From Centrapalus pauciflorus (Eukaryota > Streptophyta > Magnoliopsida > Asterales > Asteraceae), in NCBI GenBank assembly GCA_020465985.1, contig JAANYP010001176.1, positions 58,718-122,717 of the forward strand: DNA of 64,000 nt, given 5' to 3'. Positions within the stretch are counted from its first letter, which is position 1. The number at the start of each line of letters is the position of its first letter. The notes below the pieces were generated by a model. That model was not told where the DNA came from. It saw only the letters and a list, made by a program, of their open reading frames with translations, and ran no database searches. A program made the position numbers and the translations under genes. Shown one piece after another: positions 10,597 through 21,803 of the stretch.

Positions 10597-12510
10597 ATGC
10601 ATATAGTTTTTCATAGTATGAATTTATTTGCTTTTCAGGCTAAGTCCATTTGGTATATGGATTCGAGTTGCTCCAAGCATATGACGGGAAGAAGAGAATT
10701 GCTGTCCAACGTAGTTGAACAGTATTGCGGAACGGTAAAATTCGGGAACAACCATCAGGCTCACATCAAAGGATACGGGGACTTAGTTCTAAATAATCTG
10801 GTCATCAAGGATGTTGACTATGTTGAGGGATTATCTCATAATCTTTTTAGCATAGGACAGCTCTGTGACAAAGGACTAGAGGTAACTTTTAGAGCTAAGA
10901 ACTGCAGTGTAAAGAGTATGGATGGAAAAGAAATCCTAACAGGTTCCCGAAACTCTAACCTCTACACCATTGACGTAGCCAAGCTAATAGTGAAGGATAA
11001 CATTTGCTTATTATCAAAAGCCTCTTCAAAAGACTCTTGGTTGTGGCATCGAAGATTATCCCATTTGAACTTTGATAATATCAACAAGCTGGCTGCGAAA
11101 TAATTGGTTAAAGGTCTTCCTGAATTGCGTTATGAAAAGGACCATCTTTGTGGAGCTTGTGAGAAAGGAAAGATGAAACGATCATCTCACAAACCAAAGC
11201 CTGAACCATCAACAAAAAGAGTATTGGAGTTACTTCACATGGATTTATGCGGGCCGATGCGGACTCAAAGCATAAACGGGAAACGATATGTGTTGGTTAT
11301 CGTTGATGACTATTCACGATATACCTGGGTCAGGTTCTTGCGATCCAAGGACGAGACAGCTGAAGAAATCATAGATTTTATCAAGAGTGTCGAGACCCAA
11401 CAGCAGCTGTCAGTGCAATCAATCAGATCTGATAACGTCACGGAGTTCAAGAACTCAGTAGTTGAGGGCTTCCTTCGATCCAAAGGTATTCAGCATCAAT
11501 ATTCTGCAGCTCGAACGCCTCAACAAAATGGGGTCGTGGAAAGGCGTAACCGTACGCTTGTGGAAGCCGCTCGTACAAAGCTCACATACTCGAAGCTACC
11601 TCCGTTCTTGTGGGCCGAAGCCGTATCAACAGCCTGCTATACACAAAATCGCTCCATTATCCATAAGCGCTTTAACAAAACTCCTTACCAACTCTTTTTG
11701 AATAAAGTACCATTTATCAAGTACTTACGTGTATTTGGTTGCAGGTGCTATGTGCTGAACGATAAAGACAACCTCGGGAAGTTTAATGAAAAGGCGGATG
11801 AAGCGATCTTCATTGGATACTCATCCAATTCGAAGGCCTATCGCGCATTCAATACCCGAACCATAACAGTCAACGAAAGTGTGCATGTCACATTTGATGA
11901 GGCTGAACTGGCACCCGAAGTTGATCAATCAGGACCTCGCATTACTCAAATGCCTGGAGACTCTTCTAATAACCCCATTTCTTTTTCTTCTTCTGATTTG
12001 GTTAATTTGTTTGATACTTTTTATGTTGCATTTTTCGGTCCTAACGCTAATGTGTCTAATGTTGTCAATAATGTAGGTAATCCTTCCAGTTCAACTACGC
12101 CACAAAGTTTCTCCGCTCCATCTTCATCCACATCATACCCTCATCCATCTACATCATCCACCGATACATCCGAAGTTGAATCTACTCCTATAATACCCTC
12201 ATATAAAACACCAACAATCCTTCCTTCACCTGAACACTCGGAAATCGAACCGGAACCAGTGGTACCATCATTTGAAACCATTGACCATGAATCTTCATCC
12301 ATCCCCATGTTAACCATTGAGGTTCCATCCCGAGCACCCCTTCCACACGAGATTAAATGGACCCGAAGTCACCCAACAGATCAAATCATTGGTGATGTGT
12401 CAACAGGAGTCCAAACTCGTAGGGCGTCTGCTAATGAATGCCTCTTCACATCATTCCTTAGTATGATAGAGCCCGCTCGTGTGGATGAAGCCCTAACAGA
12501 TCCAGATTAG
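10597..12510 (+). pseudogene. Element B pol, first half: aspartic protease and integrase
   Basis: The protease cleaves the polyprotein and the integrase joins cDNA to host DNA. The protease site reads DSSCSKHMTG where family members have DSGC, so the catalytic-loop Gly is replaced by Ser (a G-to-A change). The pre-integrase zinc-binding HHCC pattern follows (LWHRRLSHLNF, then CGACEKGK), interrupted by TAA at 11101-11103. The integrase core shows D (HMDLCGPM), D (IRSDNVTEF, where Val replaces the usual Gly) and E (NGVVERRNRTL). A Ser/Pro/Thr-rich linker follows to TAG at 12508-12510, where related copies have Trp. Frame 10597-11103 and frame 11104-12510 are the same frame, split only by the TAA. 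Confidence 0.85.
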
Positions 12511-13998
12511 ATAGTTGCAATGCAAGAGAAACTCAACCAGTTTGAACAGCTAAGAGTATGACGGTTAGTTCCCAAACCAAAAGACCGTACAGTGATCGGA
12601 ACAAAGTGGATTTTTAAGAACAAACGAGATGAGAACGGCATTGTGATAAGGAATAAAGCAAGACTTGTTGCCAAAGGCTACCGACAACAAGAAGGGATAG
12701 ATTATGACGAGACCTTCGCTCCAGTTGCACGGATCAAAGCAATCAGAATCTTCTTGGCGTACGCGGCACACAAAGATTTCAAAGTGTACCAAATGGACGT
12801 CAAGACTGCCTTTCTAAACGGTGAACTTAACGAGGAGGTGTATGTTGAACAACCACAAGGCTTTGTTGACGCACATAAACCTGACCATGTTTATGTGCTA
12901 GATAAAGCCCTCTATGGTTTAAAACAAGCACCTCAAGCTTGGTATGATAGTCTTTCTAATTTCCTTATTTCTACCGGTTTCTGTAAAGGTGTGGTGGACA
13001 CAACTCTGTTCACTAAAAGGGAAGGCTCACATATAATGCTAGTACAGATATATGTCGACGACATTATATTTGGATCTACTGACAGTAATTTTTGTAAGGA
13101 TTTTTCAGCCCTAATGGAGTCCAGGTTCGAGATGAGTATGATGGGGGAAATGAACTTTTTCCTCGGATTACAAGTCAAACAACTTGAGGATGGGATTTTT
13201 GTGAACCAGTCGAAATATACTCTTGACATTCTCAAGAAGTATATGTTAGACTCTTGCACGAGTATCGCAACTCCCATGGCCTCCAACTGTAAGTTAGACA
13301 CCGACCCCTCTGGGAAAAGTGTCGATAATACAACTTACAGAGGGATGATAGGATCCTTACTGTACTTGACTACTAGGCCGGATATAATGTTTTCAACATG
13401 TCTTTGTGCTAGATTTCAGGCCGACCCAAAAGAATCACACCTAACTGCGGTAAAACGCATTTTTCGTTATCTTAAGGGTACACCCGATCTTGGTCTATGG
13501 TATCCAAAGGGAACCGATTTCGATCTTACCGCTTTTTCAGATGCTGATTTTGCAGGTTGTAGAGTTGACAGAAAAAGCACGTCGGGAGGAATACAGTTCT
13601 TGGGAGATAGACCGGTGAGTTGGTCTTCCAAAAAGCAGAATTGTGTTTCCACATCCACAGCTGAGACTGAGTATGTAGCAGCTGCAAGTTGTTGCTCTCA
13701 AGTGTTGTGGATGAGAACACAATTACGCGATTATGGATTCTCACTCACCAATATCCCAATTTACTGTGATTCTCGAAGTGCAATTGCCATCTCTTGCAAT
13801 CCCGTGCAGCACTCTCGAACGAAACACATAGATATCAGGTATCATTTTATTAAAGATCACGTAGAAAAGGGAACCATTGAGTTGTATTTTGTTGGCACGG
13901 AATATCAACTTGCGGATATATTTACTAAAGCTTTAGACGAACCTCATTTTCAGTTTTTAGTATCCCATATCGGCATGTTGAATCCGCCTTCCAATTAA
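12511..13998 (+). pseudogene. Element B pol, second half: reverse transcriptase and RNase H
   Basis: Reads in frame from the preceding integrase after two stops. TAG at 12508 and TGA at 12558 both stand where the related copy E has Trp, so each is one G-to-A change. From 12561 the frame is open for about 480 codons. RT landmarks are all present: TKWIFKNKRDENG, ARLVAKGYRQQEGIDYDETF, the catalytic YVDDIIFG, and GLQVKQLEDGIF. One codon is missing in LTTRPDIMF compared with E (LTASRPDIMF). RNase H follows with D (FSDADFAG), E (STAETEYVAAASCC) and D (YCDSRSA). The stop at 13996-13998 follows HIGMLNPPSN, the usual copia end. Without the two upstream stops it would look functional. Confidence 0.88.
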
Positions 13999-14287
13999 AT
14001 ATCAGATATTGTCCTAAATAATTCTATTTCAATCTATCATGCTTGAAATTCCTTTATTTTAGAAAATATCCGTTATTTAAATTTAAGGATTGTGTCACAA
14101 TATTGAAACTCAATATTTCCTTATCTGTGTACATTTTTAATAATTAATGATCCTGACAAATTGCTGTGTGAATTGTTCATCATGGAGTGTGATGCAAACA
14201 TTATCCAGGTTTGTCTGTATCTTAAAGGCTGAAAAAGGTTCGAGAACTTTATCTGAAAACCAAAAGGAAAGGAACCGGTATCTATTT

Positions 14288-14296
14288 GAGGGGGAG
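14288..14296 (+). promoter_or_regulatory. Internal polypurine-like tract between pol and aORF, element B
   Basis: GAGGGGGAG followed by TATAGTTAGG, 290 bp after the pol stop. It copies the motif found before the true 3-prime LTR (AAAGGGGGAGAT at 29911). The minus-strand relative E has the same tract at 62184-62176. Element C has AAGGGGGAG at 23266-23274 in the same place. Confidence 0.6.
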
Positions 14297-14738
14297 TATA
14301 GTTAGGATTTTAATTTTTATAATTCTTTGTTTACTTTTACTTTTAGTAATTAAATCTTTAAAGTTTAGGTTGGTCAAATTTTAATTTAATTTTAAGTTTA
14401 ATTTAATAGGTCAGAAAATCCCAAAATAGATTTTAAATTTTAAATTTATCAAAAAGCCAAAAACATTTTAGCTTATTTTATTTTAGTTTGGTTTATTTTA
14501 TCTTAACTTAAAAGATCAAAGAAAATATCAAAAATATGTTATTTTGTAGTTTCATGGAAAAATTCAAAAAGATGTAATAAAACTGGGCCAAAATTTTTTT
14601 TAATCTTGTTTTTGTTTTTTTCTTAAAGCCCATATTTTTATTTGTTTTGTGTGTGTGAGTGTTGTGTTGAACAAAACCGGCGGCCCACACCTCAATCTTT
14701 GGGCGCGGATCCTACTACCCGGATCCGACCCGACGGCC

Positions 14739-14748
14739 TTTAAAAAGG
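14739..14748 (+). promoter_or_regulatory. Putative internal core promoter of the aORF, element B
   Basis: TTTAAAAAGG stands in a GC-rich stretch (CCCGGATCCGACCCGACGG just upstream) after a long AT-rich spacer. Pyrimidine-rich leader sequence follows (CTCTTTACTTC, CTTCCCTCTCTTC), as around plant transcription starts. Relative E keeps the same arrangement (CCCTTTAAAAG at 61732-61722, minus strand). Promoter activity is inferred. Confidence 0.4.
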
Positions 14749-14913
14749 GTAGTCAACCGGTCAACACCCTCTTTACTTCATCTTCAAGATTTCTCCCATC
14801 TTCTTCCCTCTCTTCGTCGACACCCACCGAGAACCACCATAACCACTCATCCAAGATTTTGGATCCTCAGTTTTCTTCGTTTTTCTTGCATTTTCCTTCT
14901 TCGGCATCACCAG

Positions 14914-15959
14914 GTAACCTCTTTTTAACTTTATTTTAGTTTATAACTTCATATTTTATGTGTTTGATTCTCAATTTTTTCTTTTCAGTTTTTATACATT
15001 TTAGGTAGTTTAATGTAGTATTTTTACTTAGTAGTAGTTAGATAAAATGTTCCTTATGTAATTTTAGACTAGAATCTGTAATTTCATGCATTTTTGTTAA
15101 ATCTTAACTGTTCACGTTTATTTTTGCATGAACTCATTAACTGTCATCATGCATTTCGGATGTCCGAATTCGGACCATCATCCGAATTCGGATGTCCCAC
15201 TTAGAATATTTTTCAAGTTTTTCAAACTTACAAAAACCGAATTTCGGTCACTGTAGATCCGAATTCGGTCACTGTTGATCCGAATTCGGTCCTTCATGAA
15301 ATGTCAAAAGTTTGAATAATTCATTTAAGTCTAACTTTGCATATTCACTGTTCATACGAACTAGGATTGGATCCGAATTTGGTTCCCATCCGAGTTAGGT
15401 CCTTTATATTTATTGCATGCATCACATTCAATCCGCACCCATCCGAATTCGGACCATACACTTGAACCATCCGAACTCGGACCACCTCAAATTCACATCA
15501 TCACTGACATTCATTTCGGACCCCATCCGAATTCGGCTCATCATCTCACATCATCCGAATTCGGACCTCTAACATACCATTTCATGCATCATCCGAATTT
15601 CGGCCTGATCTGAATTCGGTGACACTGTTCATCCGAATTCAGACCATCCGAAATCCAACACTTAGCATTTTTTTTAATTTTTTCATTTTTTGCATTTTCA
15701 CTATAAATAAAAAATCCAAAAATATTTTAATCACGGTGCACCATTGATTAGAGTTAGGATTAGTGTTTGAGTGAAAAGGTCTGATCTAACATCGGTCTCT
15801 TAACAATTGACTTTGGACTTTATTAGTAGAATTTTATTCTACTAATAAAGACCCGATGCTAAACAGATCAGGCAGTATCTATTTCACATTTATCTAGACT
15901 TCACATCAATGCCTTATTATTTAAAGTCTTATTATTCTAACTTTGATGCACCTTTGCAG
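14914..15959 (+). other. Putative leader intron of the aORF, element B
   Basis: A donor (CAG then GTAACC at 14914) and an acceptor (CACCTTTGCAG ending 15959) enclose 1,046 bp without coding sequence; the aORF ATG is two bases into the next exon. Element E has the corresponding donor (CAG then GTAACATC at 61538) and acceptor (CACCTTTACAG ending 60546), giving 993 bp. Conservation of both sites in a diverged copy supports splicing, but no transcript was seen. A subgenomic splice from the LTR leader into the same acceptor is an alternative. Confidence 0.45.
15150..15655 (+). repeat. Palindromic CCGAATTCGG repeat array in the aORF leader of element B
   Basis: Seven complete copies of CCGAATTCGG (near 15173, 15182, 15259, 15280, 15442, 15528 and 15554) and about ten degenerate or half copies lie in the putative intron, usually as CATCCGAATTCGGACC. 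This is the same motif as the gag leader array at 6260-6800. Flanks between copies are AT-rich and not conserved. Confidence 0.88.
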
Positions 15960-15960
15960 G

Positions 15961-16402
15961 ATGATGGAACCGGCTGTTAACCTCACCATACCCCATTCCC
16001 CCATCCCAAATAATAACGCACAACTACCCGAACAATCCATCCTTCCCAACGCCGAGTTTGTCGAGTTTATTCCACACAACTGGCAGCTCGACGTGTCTAT
16101 TCTAACAAAAGAACCTCAAACCCTCGCATTCGACATCCTCACTCACCACCCCATCTATTACGCCTTATCCACCGCAATCGCTGTTCCCCAGATATACCTT
16201 AAACAATTCTGGAACAGATTGCAATACATTCCCGACGCCGAACCTTTCTTCCAAACCACCATCGACTGCGTTCCAGTCAAAATCACCACAGCCGCCATAT
16301 GCCATATCCCTCGCCTACCCGCCGAAACCTACTTACCAACCCGCTTTCAGTTTGATCCCATCCCATCCATCCCCGAAACCCTAGCCGAAATCCAAACCCT
16401 GG
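15961..16402 (+). pseudogene. Element B aORF, N-terminal part, interrupted by element C
   Basis: ATG ATG at 15961 opens a frame starting MMEPAVNLTIPH, directly after a splice-acceptor-like sequence. It continues for 147 codons until element C begins at 16403. The visible core is helical with the motif VPQIYLKQFWNRL (about residue 80) and VPVKITTAAICHI. A similar pattern (ISHIEQFWNRAS) occurs in the aORF of element C, so the two families share a related domain. The protein resumes at 27046. Not an enzyme by any motif I can see; function unknown. Copies in E are at 56115-55699 and 60540-60124, minus strand. Confidence 0.75.
16398..16402 (+). repeat. Target-site duplication of element C, left copy (CCTGG)
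   Basis: CCTGG precedes the 5-prime LTR and recurs at 27041-27045 after the 3-prime LTR. Both lie in the aORF of element B, which fixes the insertion point. Confidence 0.95.
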
Positions 16403-17064
16403 TGTTGGGAAATATTCTAAGTAGTTCAAACTGTTAGTTAGACTTCTCATACTGTTAGTAGAATTTCTGTGTAAATACAAAGTTCATGCTGTTAGTTGAA
16501 GAAACTCGAGCTGCTAGTACAAAAGTTCATGCTGCCAGAGCATTTCACTCAAGTTGCCCTGCTCAAACTGCTAAGAGATTCAAGCTGCTCAACGGTTTCA
16601 TAAACAGAAAGTGCTGACATTCAGGAAACAATATCTACATGAAGATTCCAGCATATCTACTATCAAAGCAGTCAGAGTCCTTCAAGGAAACAAATCAGAA
16701 AAGCATTATAAACACATAGAATAGGTTTTTCTATTCGATAGGAGTTTCTGCATATTCAAAATTGTAATTGCTTTTTGTTTAAGTTTCCATAAGCCTCTAC
16801 GGTTGTAAAACCCTAAGAACAATTTGTGTTCTTCGTCTAATCAAACAGATTAGAGGTGATTGTAATCATTGAAGTCAGCAATACAAGCAGTTTTGATTAT
16901 TACTTGTGTTTATTTGTTATTTGATTCTGAAAGCTTTTGTTAAAATAATTGAGTGTTATTCCGCAAACTTCTTAATTAAACTTTGATTCAAAGCAAGATT
17001 ATTGATTTATACTCTGATAAATTCAAATCAGTTAGTCTTGGTTATTTAAGTTCAGATCCTGTCA
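16403..17064 (+). repeat. 5-prime LTR of element C
   Basis: TGTTGGGAAA to ATCCTGTCA, 662 bp, with TATAAAC at 16707-16713. U3 carries at least five variants of CTGTTAGT or GCTGCTAGT. The 3-prime copy at 26379 has identical length. Confidence 0.95.
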
Positions 17065-17066
17065 AG

Positions 17067-17080
17067 TGGTATCAGAGCCA
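17067..17080 (+). promoter_or_regulatory. Primer-binding site of element C
   Basis: TGGTATCAGAGCCA, two bases after the LTR, complementary to initiator Met tRNA. The leader to gag is only about 60 bp. Confidence 0.92.
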
Positions 17081-17139
17081 CAGGTCGTTCTTTGTTTTTC
17101 AAAGTCGAAAGCTTTCTTTTAAATTTTTAATCTTTTGCA

Positions 17140-18226
17140 ATGGAATTTGATAATAGCAGCAGTGGATCTGGGCAAGGACTAAAAGTGCCTATGCTCAAGC
17201 CCACTGAGTTTGAGATGTGGAAACTCAGGATTCAACAGCATATTCAATTCATTGATTATGACATATGGGAAGCTGTTGAATTTCCTCCTGTAGTTGATCC
17301 AGAACTTGATGATGAGGGAAAACCAGTCAAAACTCCTCCAAAAACTGAACTTGAAAGAAAGGCTAGAATGAATGAAGTGAAAGCTCTTACACTTCTACAA
17401 ATAGCCATTCCTAATGCTTATCAACATCAGTTCAAAAAGTTTTATACTGCTCATTCTCTTTGGAATGCTTTAGAGAAAAGATTTGCTGGTAATGCAAGTA
17501 CCAAGAGAAACCAAAAGGATCTTTTGAAACAACAGTATGAGAACTTTTCTGGTGGCAAGAATGAAAACCTTACTCAAATCTTTGACAGGTTCAACAAACT
17601 GATAAGTGAACTGGAAAGTGCAAAAGTCAGCCTGGATCAAGATGAGGTCAACAGAAAGTTTCTCAGATCTCTTGGAGAAGAATGGACAGTTTATGCTGCC
17701 CAATGGAAAACAAAAGACACTCTTGATGAAATAGAACTGAATGATCTGTTAACAGTCTGAGAGTGTTTGAGACTGAGATTGATACTAAAAAGAAATCTCT
17801 TTCTTATAATCACAATACTGCTCTTCTGTCATCTGAAAAATCTAATTGTAGTGATTCCTTTTCAGGTGGTGATGGTAACTCTACTGAAGCTCACTATGAG
17901 GCTTTTGTTGCCAATGATGGACTGTTTGCTCTAAATGCTGAAGATCTAGAACAGATTCATCCAGACGACCTTGAAGAAATGGATTTGAAGTGGCAACATG
18001 CAATGCTGACCATGAGGGCCAAAAGGTTTCTTAAAAGAACTGGCAGGACAAACTTTCAAGCCAGAACAGAAGGCAAACCAGCTTTTGATAAGTCAAAAGT
18101 TGAGTGTTATAAATGTCATAAGCTTGGCCACTTTGCCAGAGAATATCTCAAAGTCAACAATCATCAAGGCCTCAGCAGACTAATCAGCCTTCATCATCAC
18201 AAGCACTTGTCTCTCAAGAAGACAAT
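17140..18226 (+). pseudogene. Element C gag: capsid and first zinc knuckle, frameshifted
   Basis: ATG at 17140 begins MEFDNSSSGSGQG and opens 206 codons of typical copia gag (motifs FEMWKLRIQQHI, SLWNALEKRF, QIFDRFNKLISELE). TGA at 17758-17760 results from a one-base shift; the next frame carries on at once (RVFETEIDTKKK). The nucleocapsid knuckle near 18105-18150 reads CYKCHKLGHFAREY: the last Cys of CX2CX4HX4C is Tyr (a G-to-A change), so zinc binding is probably lost. A second small indel near 18150 moves the frame again into the coiled-coil part. Role: particle formation and RNA packaging. Confidence 0.82.
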
Positions 18227-19792
18227 GTGTTTGACTGGAGTGATCAGACAGAGGAAGAGTTTCAAAATCAAGCTCTAATGGCAGAAACATCAAATGTCTC
18301 CTCCACTGAACTACCAACTGAGGTAAATTCTAAACTCTGCTCTCAAACATGCAAAAATATGGTTAAAAAGTACAGAGATCACAATGAGAGCATGTGCAAA
18401 ACTCTAGCTAAGATGGAAGAGAGGAGATATGAATACATGCAAGCCATAGAAGATCTTGAAAAACAGATCAATGACTATAAGGATAATGAGATTCAAATGG
18501 GACATGATAGAACATATCATGAGTGGGAGAAAAAGGAGCTAAATAAGAAAATAGAATCCCTAAATAAAAAGGTAAAAGAGATTGAACAAAAGGTGTTAGA
18601 GGCAAATAAGAAACTAGAATCTGTCAATATAGATCTAGGTAACTTCAAATTGGCTAATCAAAAGCTGGAACACCTAATGGAAGTCCAATTTAAGGATAGG
18701 GTAAAATCTCAGGTTAATCCCAAAGAAGGCATAGGCTACAGGGCTACTCCACCTCCATACAACAACAAATACATTCATCCAATGAGTGAGGTTGCTGATA
18801 GGCTTGTCAATGAACCATTAGATGAGTCTCTAACTACTGTAGATCCTATCCTTGATAACAGTCCTGAATCTAAAGAAGATCAGATTCAAAATAGAGACTG
18901 TGAGTGCACAGCAGTTGAGAAAGAAAACAAAACAATGAGTGCACCTATAGAAACCCAAGCCCCCAGTAAGAAAGGAAAGGAGAGGATGAGTGTGTGCAAT
19001 GCTACTCCACAGGTTTTTGTACCTTCTAACTGTAACACTGCATCTTCTTCAAAGAATAATAAAAAGGGTAAAAATGTTCCAGTCTGCACATGCCAAAAGC
19101 ATGGTGTCCAAAAGTTTCCCAAACAACAGCAGGTAAGGGGAAATCAGAGGAACAAGAACCAGAAACTGTCAAATAAAACTGGTTCTCCAATTCAAACAGT
19201 CAAAAAATGTTTTCATTGTGGCAGAAAGAATCATTTGGCCAGAGATTGTTTTTATAAACCATCTGTTGCAAAACAGACTGTGAAACATCCAAAGAAAATC
19301 TCTCAAAATTCAAAAAATCAAAAGGCCATACCTCCTACTGCATCAGTTCCAAAGAAATCAGTAGATCACAGATTCACAAAAGTTAATAAGAAACAGTCCA
19401 CACACCAAAAACAAGTTTTAGCTAAACCAAAGGTAAATTTTAAACAAATATGGTGTGTCAAAGGTACAAACTCAGGTGAACCTGTTGATAAAAATGTTGA
19501 AACTGCCAAGTCTAAAGTTGAGACTGCTAGTGCAAAATCTCAAACTGTTAGCACTACAGACTCAATTCAGACTGGTAGGCTCAAAATTGGGACTGGTAAT
19601 GGATCATCTGAGACTGATACTGAAAAGGATGGACAAAATACCTGGATACCTCATGTGCTAACTAAGTACTCTCCACAAACTCCATCAATGGATCTTACTA
19701 AGTATAAGAAATCCAAGACAGTATTTAGCTATGTTAATGCACAAGGACAACCCAAAACCAACTTGGTTTGGGTTTACTTCACTACTAACTAA
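18227..19792 (+). pseudogene. Element C gag continued: coiled coil and second zinc knuckle
   Basis: The open frame holds a strong Lys/Glu coiled coil at residues about 45-150 (LNKKIESLNKKVKEIEQ). A Ser/Lys-rich region follows, then an intact CX2CX4HX4C knuckle (CFHCGRKNHLARDC) near residue 330, then a basic, Gln-rich tail ending VWVYFTTN and TAA. The first codons are not a natural start; the frame joins the preceding gag after an indel. A second knuckle after the coiled coil is a feature of this family and not of B. The text CAAACTGTTAGC and related words recur in the DNA near 19490-19570. Confidence 0.78.
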
Positions 19793-21038
19793 GCTTTTAT
19801 TGGTGCAGAGCAACCACAGGTCACCACATAAAACAAGATGGCATTTGGACAGTGGATGCTCTAGGCACATGACAGGCAATTCTGAGTGCTTGTCAAATTT
19901 CAAAGGCTTTGATGGAGGATTTGTTGCATTTGGAGGCAACTCCAAAGGAGGTAAAGTTACAGGTAAAGGTACTGTTAATGCAGGCAACATGATTTTCAAT
20001 GATTATTTGTACGTTGAACAACTTAAGTATAATTTATTGAGTGTCTCTCAAATCTGTGACAAACAAAACATTGTTTTGTTTACAGATTCTGAGTGCACTG
20101 TCCTTTCAAAAGACTTCAAAATTCCTGAAAATCTTATTTTACTAAGAACACCAAGAAAGGACAATGTATACTGTTTGGACACAGAACTTTTATCCAAATC
20201 AAATACTTTAAGCTGTTTGATATCCAAAGCATCATCCAATGAGTCTGCTCTTTGGCATAGAAGGATGTGTCACATGAACTTCAAGTCCATGAATGTTTTA
20301 GTCAAAAAGAATCTGGTAAGAGGTTTACCACAAAAGGAGTTCATATGTGATGATCATTGTGTAGCATGTCTTAAAGGCAAGCAACACAAAACTTCTCATA
20401 AGGCCAAAGAAGTAAATTCAATCGCATCTGCTTTTCAGCTGATTCATATGGATCTATTTGGTCCAACATCTGTTTTGAGTTTGAACAAAAGGGCCTACTG
20501 TTTAGTTATTGTTGATGATTTCACCAGATTTACTTGGGTTTACTTTCTTAGGTCTAAAGATGAAACTGCTGAGCTAGTTAAGTCTTTTATTCTTAAGATA
20601 GAAAACCAATCCAACTCAAAAGTTAAGGTGATAAGATCAGACAATGGAACTAAATTTAAAAATCACATTCTAAACAGCATTTGTGAGTCCAAAGGTATTG
20701 CTAGGCAATATAGTGCACCAAGAACACCACAGCAGAATGGTGTAGCTGAGAGAAAGAACAGAACATTGATTGAGGCTGCTAGAACCATGCTAGCTGATTC
20801 AAAACTGCCAATGACCTTTTGGGCAGAAGCAGTCAACACAGGCTGTTATGTTCTAAATAGGGTTCAAATTGTTCAATCACAAGGGAAAACTCCATATGAG
20901 TTATTCCATAATAGAATACCCTTAATAGCCTTTTTCAAGTCATTTGGTTGTCCATGCACCATTCTTCACACTAAGACTCACTTAGGAAAGTTTGAAAGTA
21001 AGGCTGAAGAAGGTTTTTTTGTAGGATACTCATATTAA
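19793..21038 (+). pseudogene. Element C pol: protease and integrase
   Basis: The frame overlaps the end of gag (open from 19731) and changes to the protease frame near 19790. The active site DSGCSRHMTG is intact at about residue 40 of that frame. The integrase zinc-binding region is HHCC (LWHRRMCHMNF, then CVACLKGK). The catalytic triad is complete: D in IHMDLFGP, D in IRSDNGTKF, E in NGVAERKNRTL. TAA at 21036-21038 interrupts the integrase C-terminal part directly before SKAYRVYN, so this is a nonsense change rather than the natural end. All integrase core residues are intact. Confidence 0.87.
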
Positions 21039-21803
21039 AGCAAAGCCTATAGAGTATATAACAGTGTGTCTAAAACCATTGAAGAAAGTGCCAATGTTGA
21101 ATTTAATGAAAATACTGCAAATGTCAAAGGCACTGGTCCTGATTGGGTGTTTGATTTAGATTCACTAACAAATTCTCTGAGCTTTGTTGAGTATACTGCA
21201 GAAGCTGATACAAACAGAATTGAAGCTGTCAACACAAATTATCATGCTGTCAACATAAATTCTCAAACTGTTGGCACAAAGTTTCAAACTGCTGCAGATT
21301 CAAACAATTGGGATGAGTATACAACTATACCACTTCTGTCATGTGACCCTCCAGGGGTTCTGAATGCTCAACGTGATACAAATCCAGACATTGAAGTGCC
21401 ACTCCCAAGTCCTGAGAGAACAGCTCCAGCACAAAGGGAAACAGTCCCAGATTCAAGTCAAGCTGTTCCAGAAGCTGGACCATCCACTTGTCCTGATGGA
21501 GATGATACAAACCTTGGTTCTTCTTTTCAGACAGAAAGAGAGCCTACACTCAGAGTTCACAAGTATCATCCTCTCAATCAAATACTGGGTGATCCAAGTA
21601 CACCTGTACAAACAAGAAAAATGGTTCACAATGAAACTGCTGCTGCTGAACAAGCAGTTCCTGAATTCAGTCTAGCTGCTTTTGAACATGCTTGTTTCAT
21701 GTCTCAGCTAGAACCTAAAAAGGCATCAGAAGCATTGAAAGATTTATCCTGGATTGAGGCAATGCAGGAAGAGCTTCTACAATTCAAGATTCATAATGTA
21801 TGA
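21039..21803 (+). pseudogene. Element C pol: integrase C-terminal linker
   Basis: Reads in the same frame as the integrase after the TAA (SKAYRVYNSVSKTIEESANVEF) through a variable acidic and Ser/Thr-rich linker, ending SWIEAMQEELLQFKIHNV and a stop. A one-base loss at about 21798 (where relatives encode Trp-Thr-Leu) throws the start of RT into the next frame. The DNA near 21225-21300 repeats GCTGTCAACA and CAAACTGTTGGC, variants of the family motif. Confidence 0.75.

Noticed and set aside
10369..10638. Gag-protease spacer considered as a definite intron
   Set aside because: An acceptor-like TTGCTTTTCAG is present, but no credible donor was found.
14649..14939. 96-codon frame over the aORF promoter region
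   Set aside because: It spans the putative TATA box, leader and splice donor; Ser-rich by composition, and E does not show a clearly matching protein.
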